Of a stretch of 64,000 bases of DNA, positions 17,165-25,984 are shown one piece after another. This DNA comes from Bacteroidota bacterium (GTDB lineage Bacteria; Bacteroidota; Bacteroidia; Sphingobacteriales; Sphingobacteriaceae). Both the position numbers and the translations under genes were made by a program. How positions within the stretch are numbered: position 1 is the stretch's first letter; each line of letters opens with the position of its first letter. The stretch is from the NCBI GenBank assembly GCA_026224775.1, contig JAMFRP010000041.1, positions 1 through 64,000 on the forward strand. The letters run 5' to 3'. The notes below the pieces were generated by a model. That model did not search any database. It saw nothing but the letters and a program-made list of their open reading frames with translations, and was not told the origin of the DNA.

Positions 17165-18231
17165 TACAGGTGGAGCGTTAGGTGAATAATATATTCTTTA
17201 GTTTCAGTGGAGGTATTGATCAGCAATTCGTGCTTTCCCGGGTAGAGGATTTCCAACCTGCGACGGGTGTTCTCAAGTCCGATGCCTCCATATTCATCAA
17301 CCGGGATATTGGGGTTCTTAATTATAGTATTTTTCACCTTCAGTTTTAGCTGGTTGTGGTATTGGGTAATCTCAATATCTATTTCACTCGGTTCGTTTAC
17401 ACTGGTGCCGTGTTTAAAGGCATTTTCTACAAAAGGTAAAAAAATCATTGGCGCAACAGGTGTATCAACCAGGTTTTCAGGTTGTTCAAATTTAATTGTT
17501 ACCATGTCGGTAAGCCGTAATTGCATCAGGTTTATAAAATCTTTAATAAAGTTAATCTCCTGGCTTAATAACGTATGTGATTGCTGGGCTTCGTATAATA
17601 AATAGCGCATCATTCGTGATAGCTGGTGAATAGCCGCGCGCGAAGTTTCTGCATCAACATAAGTTAGCGCGTAAATATTATTAAGGGTATTGAAAAAAAA
17701 ATGTGGATTGATTTGGGCCTTCAAAAAAGAGAGTTCCGATGATATTTTCTCCTGCTGCAGCAATAGGTTCGATTGCTTATCGGCCTGCCATTTTTGTATG
17801 GCAGTTATACTGGTACCGATGCCCAAAACCAGGGCAATAATGATGAAATCCACCAGATCAAAACGGGAATGCTCATCAGGCCGGTGATGCCCCTGGTGCC
17901 TGAAAGCTGCCTGCATTAGTCGCGGAAGATCAAGCCATTGGTCTGAATACTTATTAAGGAGTAAAAAGGCAGTTATAGTCAGCGCAATGAAAAAGAAATA
18001 ATAGCCCGTGCGATTTTTAAGTAAAAAGTTGGGCATCAGGATGCCTGAATTAATATAATATGCACCTGCCAGCAGGCATAGGGCAATTACTTGCTTTATC
18101 CACAATTGATAAGGCACAGGAATATCGCCTGTTAAAGGCTGGTAAAAAAATATAGCCAGGCCGAATACGCCCCATACCAGCACATGGATGATAATGGCGA
18201 TAAGCCGGCTATTGTTTTTTTGAATGATCAT
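17164..18231 (-). CDS. LytS-like sensor histidine kinase
   Basis: 355 residues: four hydrophobic segments in the first ~140 residues, a short coiled linker, then a His_kinase domain with the phospho-accepting His in LKAQINPHFFFNTLNN and the ATP-binding N-box and G-box (PFVENAFKHGT, GGIGLENTRRRLEILY). No periplasmic sensor domain, so it may sense the membrane itself. Partner of the LytTR regulator directly downstream. Confidence 0.92.
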   Translation of the reverse strand: MIIQKNNSRLIAIIIHVLVWGVFGLAIFFYQPLTGDIPVPYQLWIKQVIALCLLAGAYYINSGILMPNFLLKNRTGYYFFFIALTITAFLLLNKYSDQWLDLPRLMQAAFRHQGHHRPDEHSRFDLVDFIIIALVLGIGTSITAIQKWQADKQSNLLLQQEKISSELSFLKAQINPHFFFNTLNNIYALTYVDAETSRAAIHQLSRMMRYLLYEAQQSHTLLSQEINFIKDFINLMQLRLTDMVTIKFEQPENLVDTPVAPMIFLPFVENAFKHGTSVNEPSEIDIEITQYHNQLKLKVKNTIIKNPNIPVDEYGGIGLENTRRRLEILYPGKHELLINTSTETKEYIIHLTLHL

Positions 18232-18440
18232 GGGGACAATAGTACAAATGATTGTGACTTACAGCAATTAAAACCGATAAGGACTTATTCTTCACCGATA
18301 AAGGCAAAAAACTAATCTATAAAACGTTGCTGCTCATAAATATAAAACTTTAAAAGTATACAAAGCGTGCTCCGTCTATGTTTTAGCGGTGCCCGTCTAT
18401 TTGATTCTTTGCCTTAAAAACAAACAGGCTTTTTTGCAGC

Positions 18441-21248
18441 ATGAAGATCAGATACTTTTTATTTGCCCTGCTGCTATTAGCTTTAACACAAGCTGATGCC
18501 CAAACTGGTGGCCGATTAATTAAGGGTACAGTAACCGATTCAACTAAACTTCCGGTTATCGGCGCTACGGTTAAATTATTAACAGGTACGGATAGCCTGG
18601 TAACTACTACTGATGCTAACGGAGTTTTCGCTTTCGCCGCTATAAATGCAAGCCAGATCAGCTTGGTGGTAACCTCAATCGGCTATGATCCTATCCGTCG
18701 CCGCATCATGCTGGATAATGCCACCACGCCGGTTTATCTAAAGCCTATCGTACTCAATTTTTCCAACAATACATTAAATACGGTAAACATCACTGCCATT
18801 AACCCGGTAAAAATTAAGGAAGATACCGTGGAGTTTAATGCTGCCGCATACCCGGTAAGGGATGGCGCCATGGTTGAGGATGTAATTAAAAAACTACCCG
18901 GTGCCGATGTGGACAAGGATGGCAATGTAACCTTCCAGGGTAAAACAGTAAGCAAAGTAAGGGTAAATGGTAAGGACTTTTTTGGGGGCGATATCAAAAC
19001 AGCTACGCAGAATTTACCCGCCAACGCGGTATCAAGCATACAAATGGTAAACGATTATGGCGACCAGGCAAACATCACCGGCATCAAATCCGGCGAGCCT
19101 GAAACGGTGCTAAACATCAACGTAAAACCCAGCTTGAACAACGGTTATTTTGGCCAGGTGAGTGGCGGGGATGGCCGGGACGCGATACCGCAGATTGACG
19201 GTACCAAAGACGACAACCGCTACATAGGCCAGGCAAACTTGTTTAGTTTCAGTGGGGATAGGCAGATAGCGGTTTTGAGCAATTTTAATAATACCAACAC
19301 CAGCCTGTTTAATTTCGGCCCTCCGGGAAGCCAAACGCCTACTAACGGTATTACCACCGCGCAGTCTATTGGCCTTAACTACCGCGATTCCTGGGGTAAA
19401 AAAATTACTGTTTATGGTAGCTATAGCTACTCCAATAATTCGGTGAACCAGGTAACATCTACCATACAAAATAATATCTCGGTAACTGACCCTACTACTA
19501 ATACCTCCAGCAGTACCGAGCATGATTCGAAAAAGAATCACCGTTTTACTTTCAACATGGAGTACAAACCCGATACCCTTAACTATATAAAAATAAGCCC
19601 GTCTTTCTCCTACGCGGGCGTTAATACCACAGCCAGTGGCTCAAATATGCTGGCGAATGATACGGCTACATTATCCAACTACAACTATAAAACGTTAAGT
19701 AATTCATCAGCGCCTAATTATGGCATAAATGTATTGTATAACCACCGCTTTAATAGCCACGGCAGAAACTTTAGCGTTGATGTAGGTGCAGGCAGGTCGA
19801 CAAGTGAAGCCTATGATAATCCGGTTTATACCTACATCAATACCGCCGCGACCGCACCTTTAGATCAGTTCATTAATACAAACAGCCACACTGATACCAT
19901 CGGAACATCGGTTTCTTATATCGAACCTTTAGGTAAACATTCTTACTTTGAGGCCAACTATAAATATCACCGTGCCTATACCGCTGCCGATAAAGAAACG
20001 GATACCCTTACCGATGCCGGTATTCAAAATAATTATCCCCTATTAAGTAACGATTATAATTTTACGCTTACCACTAACCGGTTTGGATTAAACTACCGGT
20101 ACATTCAAAAAAAGTTTAACTATGTTGTAGGCGTGGTTGCACAGCCAACATTATTGCAGGGTTATTCGCCTACCACCGGTTTGCTAACCAGTAACAGTAC
20201 ATTTAATTTTACGCCTGATGCGCATTTTGTTTATAATTTCTCTCGCTCGCAAACCTTAAGCGCTAACTACACTGGTACCAGTAACGCCCCAACCTATAGT
20301 GAGCTGCAACCCGTAACCGATTTTTCAAATGCGTCATATCCTATCACCGGTAACCCGTATTTAAAACCGGAGTTTAACAACACCTTCTCGCTGCGTTACA
20401 ATAAGTTTAATTTTGAGAGCGGTAATGTGTTTTTCAGTAATCTGTCTTTTACCCAAACCGATAATAAGATCGTATCTAACACCATTACTTACCCGGCTAA
20501 TTACACGCCCGATACAAAGTTATCCAACACCGTAGCAACACAATATTTAAATGCCGCGGGTTATTATTCAGCATCAGGCTTTTATGTGTTTGCTAAACCT
20601 TTTGATAACCGTAAGTACAACTTATTCTTTATCGGTAACATTGCCTACAATAACAACATCTCCTACATCAGCAGTGTTGATCCTACAACGTTTGAGGAAA
20701 CAACTGAAAAAAATATCGCTAAAAACCTGGTATATACCCAGGGTGTGCGTTTCCGGATTGATATTACCGATGTGATTGATGCGGAACCAAATACCAGTTA
20801 CAGCATCAATTCCTCTAAAAATTCACTAAATCAACCGGGTATCAATGACAATTTCAGGACCTGGAGCCTTGGCCTTACCGGCAAAAACTATTTTTGGAAG
20901 GACTGGACATTTAGCTACGATTATACTAAAACATTATACTACGGGTACCAGGGCTCAACCAACCCCAACATCCTGAATACTTACATAGAGCGTAGATTCC
21001 TGAAAAACAAGTTAGCCTCATTCCGTCTATCAGCATTCGATCTTTTCAACCAGAATACAGGTTATACCAGCACACAGAGCGGTAACTATATTACCCAAAC
21101 CAACGTGAACAGGTTAGGGCGTTATTACCTGCTGACATTTACGCTGCGTTTACAAAAGAATGCCGGCAAAGGTCAGGGTGATCACGGTCCTGGCGGCCCT
21201 CCGCCGGGAGGTGGTCCAGGGGGACCGGGCGGCCCTTCGGCTGATTAG
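18441..21248 (+). CDS. TonB-dependent-receptor-like outer-membrane beta-barrel protein
   Basis: 935 residues: signal peptide (to QADAQ), a carboxypeptidase-regulatory-like domain (about 25-110), a plug-like segment with VIKKLPGADVDKDGNVTFQG (about 150-225) and a long barrel. There is no SusD partner. This type (plug of the LPGADVDKDGN kind) is common in Bacteroidota next to LytTR systems and may act in protein or peptide transport or as a barrel of unknown role. The C-terminus is odd: after the final strand there is a low-complexity Gly/Pro tail of about 20 residues (GPGGPPPGGGPGGPGG), so the usual terminal aromatic is not at the very end. Confidence 0.88.
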   Translation: MKIRYFLFALLLLALTQADAQTGGRLIKGTVTDSTKLPVIGATVKLLTGTDSLVTTTDANGVFAFAAINASQISLVVTSIGYDPIRRRIMLDNATTPVYLKPIVLNFSNNTLNTVNITAINPVKIKEDTVEFNAAAYPVRDGAMVEDVIKKLPGADVDKDGNVTFQGKTVSKVRVNGKDFFGGDIKTATQNLPANAVSSIQMVNDYGDQANITGIKSGEPETVLNINVKPSLNNGYFGQVSGGDGRDAIPQIDGTKDDNRYIGQANLFSFSGDRQIAVLSNFNNTNTSLFNFGPPGSQTPTNGITTAQSIGLNYRDSWGKKITVYGSYSYSNNSVNQVTSTIQNNISVTDPTTNTSSSTEHDSKKNHRFTFNMEYKPDTLNYIKISPSFSYAGVNTTASGSNMLANDTATLSNYNYKTLSNSSAPNYGINVLYNHRFNSHGRNFSVDVGAGRSTSEAYDNPVYTYINTAATAPLDQFINTNSHTDTIGTSVSYIEPLGKHSYFEANYKYHRAYTAADKETDTLTDAGIQNNYPLLSNDYNFTLTTNRFGLNYRYIQKKFNYVVGVVAQPTLLQGYSPTTGLLTSNSTFNFTPDAHFVYNFSRSQTLSANYTGTSNAPTYSELQPVTDFSNASYPITGNPYLKPEFNNTFSLRYNKFNFESGNVFFSNLSFTQTDNKIVSNTITYPANYTPDTKLSNTVATQYLNAAGYYSASGFYVFAKPFDNRKYNLFFIGNIAYNNNISYISSVDPTTFEETTEKNIAKNLVYTQGVRFRIDITDVIDAEPNTSYSINSSKNSLNQPGINDNFRTWSLGLTGKNYFWKDWTFSYDYTKTLYYGYQGSTNPNILNTYIERRFLKNKLASFRLSAFDLFNQNTGYTSTQSGNYITQTNVNRLGRYYLLTFTLRLQKNAGKGQGDHGPGGPPPGGGPGGPGGPSAD

Positions 21249-21530
21249 GGAGAAACAAGAAGTTAAATCTATTGGAACATGATGCGGTGAAAACATCATT
21301 GGAGTTCAGGAGATTATGTAATTTTAATTGTGCTTAAATACACTGCGTGTGGTGGGTGCCATCCTGAGCATAGGAGTGCATGGGTACCGCGTGTGTTGCC
21401 TTCTGATAGATTCGCCCCTCACACCTTTGTACCCAGCGCCGGAGTCGAACCGATGTTGTAGTTAATCTTCGCGCTCCCGCAGGGGGCTTCTGAAAGAGAT
21501 CCTGCGAAACCAACAAATGGTTCGATCTCA
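21249..21530. other. Gene-poor spacer with repeat fragments
   Basis: Contains a GATGCGGTGAAAACATC fragment (related to the 10528 element), a GTACCGCGTGTG segment also found near 13926, a stretch resembling a tRNA T-arm (GGTTCGACTCC in minus sense, 21444-21454) without the rest of a tRNA, and a copy of the CCGCAGG hairpin repeat at 21477-21507. No supported gene. Confidence 0.6.
21477..21507. repeat. Short hairpin repeat (copy of 16384 element)
   Basis: CGCAGG..CTTCTGAAAGAGATCCTGCG shares its centre with 16384-16413. It lies just after the GNAT gene on the minus strand, where it could act as a terminator. Confidence 0.6.
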
Positions 21531-21995
21531 TTATTTCAATTTAAGTTTCATTCCTTCATGAGTAGGGCTGAAGCCTATAGATTGATAAAACCGGATCGCA
21601 TCACTTCTTTTCTTGTCGGTAGTAAGCTGAACTAAATCGCAATCTTGTTCTTTTGCACGGTTAATAATGTATTGAAAAACTTGTGTGCCGATACCCCGGC
21701 CACGGTATTTGGAATCCGTTCTTACCGCCTCAACCTGGGCTCTGAGGCCGCCACTATGATTCAGGTACTGGATAAAAGTCAGGTGAAATGTTGCCACTTT
21801 TTCGCCGTTTAATTCAACTATAGTCAACTCCTGGTTAGGGTCGCTATCAATCCGTTTAAAAGCATGCAAAATTTTTTCAGACAGCATGCCCTGTATATTT
21901 TCACGCTTCGCACCAAGCACATCATCGGCAAGCATTCTTATAATGTCATGAAGATCGTCTTGAGTAGCCAGTCTGAATTTAAGTTCTGAGTTCAT
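21531..21995 (-). CDS. GNAT-family N-acetyltransferase
   Basis: 154 residues with the acetyl-CoA-binding motif A seen as AVRTDSKYRGRGIGTQVFQYIINRA (R-G-R-G-I-G, near residue 100) and a C-terminal RFYQSIGFSPTHEGMKLKL typical of MarR-fused or free-standing GNAT enzymes. Substrate cannot be inferred. It lies 16 bases after the FAD dehydrogenase and is probably in the same transcript. Confidence 0.88.
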   Translation of the reverse strand: MNSELKFRLATQDDLHDIIRMLADDVLGAKRENIQGMLSEKILHAFKRIDSDPNQELTIVELNGEKVATFHLTFIQYLNHSGGLRAQVEAVRTDSKYRGRGIGTQVFQYIINRAKEQDCDLVQLTTDKKRSDAIRFYQSIGFSPTHEGMKLKLK

Positions 21996-22011
21996 TGGTT
22001 ATTTATGGAAA

Positions 22012-23667
22012 TTATAAAGAGCTGACTATACTCTGTCCAACTATTTTTCCCGAAAACAAGCATCCTCCCAGGAATGTTCCTTCTAATGCGCTATAGCCAT
22101 GCATACCACCGCCCCCAAATCCCGCTGCCTCAACCGCGGCAAATAAACCCTCAATTACCTGCCCTTCCGCATTTAGCACACGTCCTTGTAAATCCGTTTC
22201 TATCCCGCCAAGCGTTTTACGGGTAAGAATACGCAGCCTTACCGCTATCAGCGGGCCCGCTGAAGGGTCGAGTAGTTTATGTACAGGAGCGGTGCGTATC
22301 AGTTTGTCTCCCCAATATTTTCTTGCGCCGCGAATAGCCGTAATCTGCAAATCCTTGCTAAATGTATTTTCTGTTTCCCTGTCCCGTGCTGTAACTTCCT
22401 GGCGGATAACCTCAAAATCAAGAAGTGGTTTTGCCGTAATTGCATTCATCCCATCTACCAGGTCTTTCAGGTTATCCTTTACAATAAAATCTTCGCCATA
22501 CTGTTTAAATGCCTCAACAGGAGCAGTTGCTTTGCTCCCTACTGCCCTCCCTAGTACCATACGCCAGTCCTTACCGGTAAGGTCGGGGTTTTGTTCTGAA
22601 CCAGATAGGGCGAATTCTTTACGAATAATCTTTTGGTTTAAAATAAACCAAGTGTAATCATACCCAGTATGCATGATATAATCAAGCGTTCCCAGCGTAT
22701 CAAAACTCGGGAACAATGGTACAGGCAGCCGCCTGCCCGCTGCATCGAGCCATAAAGATGAAGGGCCTGGCAAAATTCGGATGCCATGGTTTTTCCATAT
22801 AGGGTTCCAGTTTTTTATTCCTTCGGTATAATGCCACATCCGGTCAGGATTAATCACACTACCCCCAGCATCTTTTACAATACCTATCATACGCCCATCC
22901 ACATGCTCAGGAACCCCTGAAAGCATATCGTCAGGAGCCTTTCCTAAACGTTCCGGCCAGTTTTTCTTGACCAATTCATGGTTAGCGCCAATACCGCCTG
23001 AAGTTACAACTACTACCGGAGCGTTAATTGTAAAATCACCTATAACACTATCGCTGCTTTTCTCCCCTCGCTGCACACTACTTGCCGCTAAAACCTCACC
23101 GCTAACTCCCTTTACAGATCCATTTATTACTGTCAATTCTTTAACCCTGTGCCTGAACTTTAACTGCACCAAATCCGCCGAAGATGCTGCCTTTATCCTG
23201 TCTGTAAAAGGCTGTAAAACACCTGGCCCGGTACCCCAGGTAATATGAAAGCGGGGGACTGAATTTCCGTGCCCTATAGCTCCATAGCCGCCACGTTCGG
23301 CCCATCCAACTACAGGAAAGAATTTGATGCCCAACTGTTTTAGCCACATGTATTTTTCACCTGCTGCCCATGCCACATATGCTTCTGCCCATTTTTTGGG
23401 CCAATGATCCTCTTGCCTGTCAAACTGTGCGGTGCCCATCCAATCTTGCAGGGCAAGTTCATAACTATCTTTGATGCCCATTCGCCTTTGTAAGGGCGAA
23501 TCGACCAGGAATAAGCCACCTAATGACCAGAATGCCTGGCCCCCCAGATTTTGCTCCGGCTCCTGGTCGAGGATTATGACGCGCGAGCCTTTATTGATTA
23601 ATTCATTTGCCGCGACAAGACCCGCAAGGCCAGCACCTATAATGACAACATCAGCATCTATAATCAT
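22012..23667 (-). CDS. FAD-binding dehydrogenase, fumarate reductase / ketosteroid dehydrogenase-like
   Basis: 551 residues from the chosen ATG, directly before the dinucleotide-binding motif VVIIGAGLAGLVAANEL (residues 6-22). An upstream ATG would add 12 unlikely residues. Later elements: GGQAFWSLGGLFLVDSP, VVVTSGGIGANHELVK and a final GFGGGGMHGYSALEGTFLGGCLFSG that closes the FAD site. It belongs to the FAD-binding_2 family and resembles the KsdD-like group. A steroid substrate is not shown by sequence, although two sterol-desaturase-family genes lie in the window. Confidence 0.85.
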   Translation of the reverse strand: MIIDADVVIIGAGLAGLVAANELINKGSRVIILDQEPEQNLGGQAFWSLGGLFLVDSPLQRRMGIKDSYELALQDWMGTAQFDRQEDHWPKKWAEAYVAWAAGEKYMWLKQLGIKFFPVVGWAERGGYGAIGHGNSVPRFHITWGTGPGVLQPFTDRIKAASSADLVQLKFRHRVKELTVINGSVKGVSGEVLAASSVQRGEKSSDSVIGDFTINAPVVVVTSGGIGANHELVKKNWPERLGKAPDDMLSGVPEHVDGRMIGIVKDAGGSVINPDRMWHYTEGIKNWNPIWKNHGIRILPGPSSLWLDAAGRRLPVPLFPSFDTLGTLDYIMHTGYDYTWFILNQKIIRKEFALSGSEQNPDLTGKDWRMVLGRAVGSKATAPVEAFKQYGEDFIVKDNLKDLVDGMNAITAKPLLDFEVIRQEVTARDRETENTFSKDLQITAIRGARKYWGDKLIRTAPVHKLLDPSAGPLIAVRLRILTRKTLGGIETDLQGRVLNAEGQVIEGLFAAVEAAGFGGGGMHGYSALEGTFLGGCLFSGKIVGQSIVSSL

Positions 23668-23689
23668 GGGAATAAATATAGTTATATAA

Positions 23690-23715
23690 TGCGGTGAAAA
23701 CACCGACCATGGGCT
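23690..23715. repeat. Half copy of the GGTGAAAACACCGACC element
   Basis: TGCGGTGAAAACACCGACC followed by a GGGCTGAA segment; matches the right arm of the element at 10595-10616 and its flank. Confidence 0.65.
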
Positions 23716-23839
23716 GAAAGAATGACCGGTAATAATTTTTTGGAATTTGTGTTTGCAGATCTGAATTGAACCGAAAATTTGGAAACATCAAAAAACCATT
23801 CCACTATTTTGCCACGCCGCTGTTATGCGCTGCTTTTAC

Positions 23840-24292
23840 TCATTTGTTACCAATTTCTTCTGCCAGCCCAATAAGAAGTCCTTCGGTTCCTCGAATGTAG
23901 CATAGTCGGTACGAGTTCTCATACTGAACCACCTCTCCAACGAGTTGAGCACCATGTTTGGTTAGTCTGGATACCATTTCGTCAATGTCTTCAACGGCGA
24001 ACATGACACGTAAATAACCGAGGGCGTTCACAGGTGCAGTCCGGTGATCTGATATAGTAGGAGGTTTAATGAATTTCGAAAGTTCGAGCCGACTATGACC
24101 ATCTGGAGTAACCATCATAGCAATCTCTACGCACTGAGAACCAAGTCCGGTAACACGACCAGCCCATTCCCCTTCTATAGTCGCCCGCCCTTCAAGCTTC
24201 AAACCTATCTCTGAGAAAAACGAAATAGCGTCATCAATTGATTCAACAACGATGCCGACATTGTCCATTCTTAGTAATTTGTTTTTTGTCAT
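23840..24292 (-). CDS. VOC-family (glyoxalase/bleomycin-resistance fold) protein
   Basis: 150 residues with two beta-alpha-beta-beta-beta repeats: MDNVGIVVESIDDAISFFSEIGLKLEG at the start and LRVMFAVEDIDEMVSRLTKHGAQLVGE in the middle, ending with YIRGTEGLLIGLAEE. The metal-ligand pattern is incomplete (no His in the first strand), so a glyoxalase reaction is not supported. Function unknown beyond fold. Confidence 0.85.
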   Translation of the reverse strand: MTKNKLLRMDNVGIVVESIDDAISFFSEIGLKLEGRATIEGEWAGRVTGLGSQCVEIAMMVTPDGHSRLELSKFIKPPTISDHRTAPVNALGYLRVMFAVEDIDEMVSRLTKHGAQLVGEVVQYENSYRLCYIRGTEGLLIGLAEEIGNK

Positions 24293-24320
24293 TGTTTTAG
24301 TCTTTATTAATAGTTCCCTC

Positions 24321-25163
24321 TTATTTTTTCGCCTCTGTCAAAACCTCCGTATTTAAGCGAACATATTCGGGAACTTTAGCTGCTTGCGCTGCCGCGATGC
24401 CTTCCTGTGCTGCCTTTATGGCGGCAGCTTTATCGCCCAGTCGTAATTCCACTCTTGCCAGCCATAATTTAACAACCATCGGCGGGAAACCCGGTGCTGT
24501 TTGCAGTGCCTGTGCCCATGGTAAGGCTTTATTCATATCCTTATTATTGTTCCAGTAATAAATAATGGCGTCATAATAAGGTTTTTTGTCGGTTTGCATG
24601 GCCGAGTCTATCCTGGCCATCACCTTTGCATCAATATCCGTTGTCAGGTGTATTACAAGTGCGGTATGCTCCCACAAAAGGTTTAAATCGGCGCTGGTTG
24701 GGGATACATTGGTGAATTGCAGGGTAAGGGTTTCCACGTTCTCCTGTATTTTTATTGCTTTTATCGTAAAACGCAGGTAATCATCAGCCGCGTTATAATC
24801 ATAAGCACCCCACTGTTTAGCGGTTTTGCTCAGGATGATAGTCCACTCATCCTCACCTGGGATACTGAAGAGGCCATAAGTGCCGGCGGAAACTTGGTGC
24901 CCCTCTAGTGTTACGTCATCGGTAAAAGTGATGGTGGTGGCTGCGTTTGCGCCGGTGCGCCATACCGCGTTGTAAGGCTCAGTATAGCCAAATATCTTAC
25001 GGCCTTTTACATTAGGGCGCGAATAGGTTAAGGTAATTTTACCCAGACCAAAATCCTGTATAATGGTTTGGGTGGAGCTTGGCGCAGGTGTAAGCTGGGC
25101 AAAACTATTATAGCTGAATAGCAGGCATAATAGCATAAAAAGTAGCAATAGGTTCTTTTTCAT
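24321..25163 (-). CDS. DUF2911 domain protein, exported
   Basis: 280 residues: signal peptide (MKKNLLLLFMLLCLLFSYNSFAQ), then a DUF2911 domain (about 30-180) recognisable from LTYSRPNVKGRKIFG, VWRTGANAATTITFTDDV and LSAGTYGLFSIPGEDEWTII-like sequence, then TPR-like helices at the end (ALPWAQALQTAP to the C-terminus). Common in Bacteroidota, function unknown, probably periplasmic. Confidence 0.88.
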   Translation of the reverse strand: MKKNLLLLFMLLCLLFSYNSFAQLTPAPSSTQTIIQDFGLGKITLTYSRPNVKGRKIFGYTEPYNAVWRTGANAATTITFTDDVTLEGHQVSAGTYGLFSIPGEDEWTIILSKTAKQWGAYDYNAADDYLRFTIKAIKIQENVETLTLQFTNVSPTSADLNLLWEHTALVIHLTTDIDAKVMARIDSAMQTDKKPYYDAIIYYWNNNKDMNKALPWAQALQTAPGFPPMVVKLWLARVELRLGDKAAAIKAAQEGIAAAQAAKVPEYVRLNTEVLTEAKK

Positions 25164-25364
25164 CTTGAAAAGGTTTTGTGATTTCTAAATAAAATTACGG
25201 TTTTACTAATTTAAAAATGCCTATTCATATCACGAAGTAAAAAATCCATTTAAATATAACTCCCGCCCCTCAATAGCAAATAAATACTCTTAAAAAGAGT
25301 AAATTGTCAGATTAACATATCATTAACAACATTTACTATTTTTGCTGCGTACAAAACTGTCGAT

Positions 25365-25961
25365 ATGAAAAAAACATTGGTAATCATATGGCTAATAGTG
25401 TTGCTTGGGGCAATCGGGGCATTATTTTGGTATAACGAACTTCAATATCAATTACCTACCCCCATACCGCAAAATTACAAGGCGGTAAATCCCGGTGAGC
25501 TGATTAAATTAAATGCTAAGCTGAAAACAAATGGCACCAAGCCGCTCTTTTTGCATTTTTTTAATCCAGTGTGCCCGTGTTCACGGTTTAATATCAAAAT
25601 GTTTAAATCGTTGGTTGCCCAATACGGCCAAAAAGTAAATTTTGTAATTGTAGTAATCAGCGATAGAACTTATACTGCAAAGGAAGTTCAGGATAAATTT
25701 GACCTGGATATCCCCGTAACATTTGATCAATCCATAGCACTGGCATGCGGGGTATACTCCACGCCGCAGGTAGCCCTTATTGATAATAAAGGAAAGTTAT
25801 ATTACCGTGGTAATTACAATATCAGCCGTTATTGTACCGACGAAAAAACAAATTATGCTCAGCAGGCAATCAACGGGTTGCTTGATAATAACAAAAAACT
25901 GTTTTTCAGTAAGCTGGCGCTCACCTCCTATGGTTGCCGGTTAGCAAACTGTAACTATTAA
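25365..25961 (+). CDS. Membrane-anchored thioredoxin-like protein
   Basis: 198 residues with an N-terminal membrane anchor (about 4-24) and a thioredoxin-fold domain. The active-site region reads HFFNPVCPCSRFNIKMF, that is, CPC rather than CxxC, followed by a cis-Pro element STPQVALIDNKGKLYYRG. The CPC site may still do thiol chemistry or bind metal. The gene is 23 bases before the hybrid kinase and probably in the same transcript. Confidence 0.8.
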   Translation: MKKTLVIIWLIVLLGAIGALFWYNELQYQLPTPIPQNYKAVNPGELIKLNAKLKTNGTKPLFLHFFNPVCPCSRFNIKMFKSLVAQYGQKVNFVIVVISDRTYTAKEVQDKFDLDIPVTFDQSIALACGVYSTPQVALIDNKGKLYYRGNYNISRYCTDEKTNYAQQAINGLLDNNKKLFFSKLALTSYGCRLANCNY

Positions 25962-25984
25962 ATGCCGATCTAATTCAATATCAT

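Noticed and set aside
21430..21460. tRNA-like T-arm on the minus strand (GGTTCGACTCC)
   Set aside because: No anticodon arm, D-arm or acceptor stem could be found around it. At most it is a tRNA fragment.
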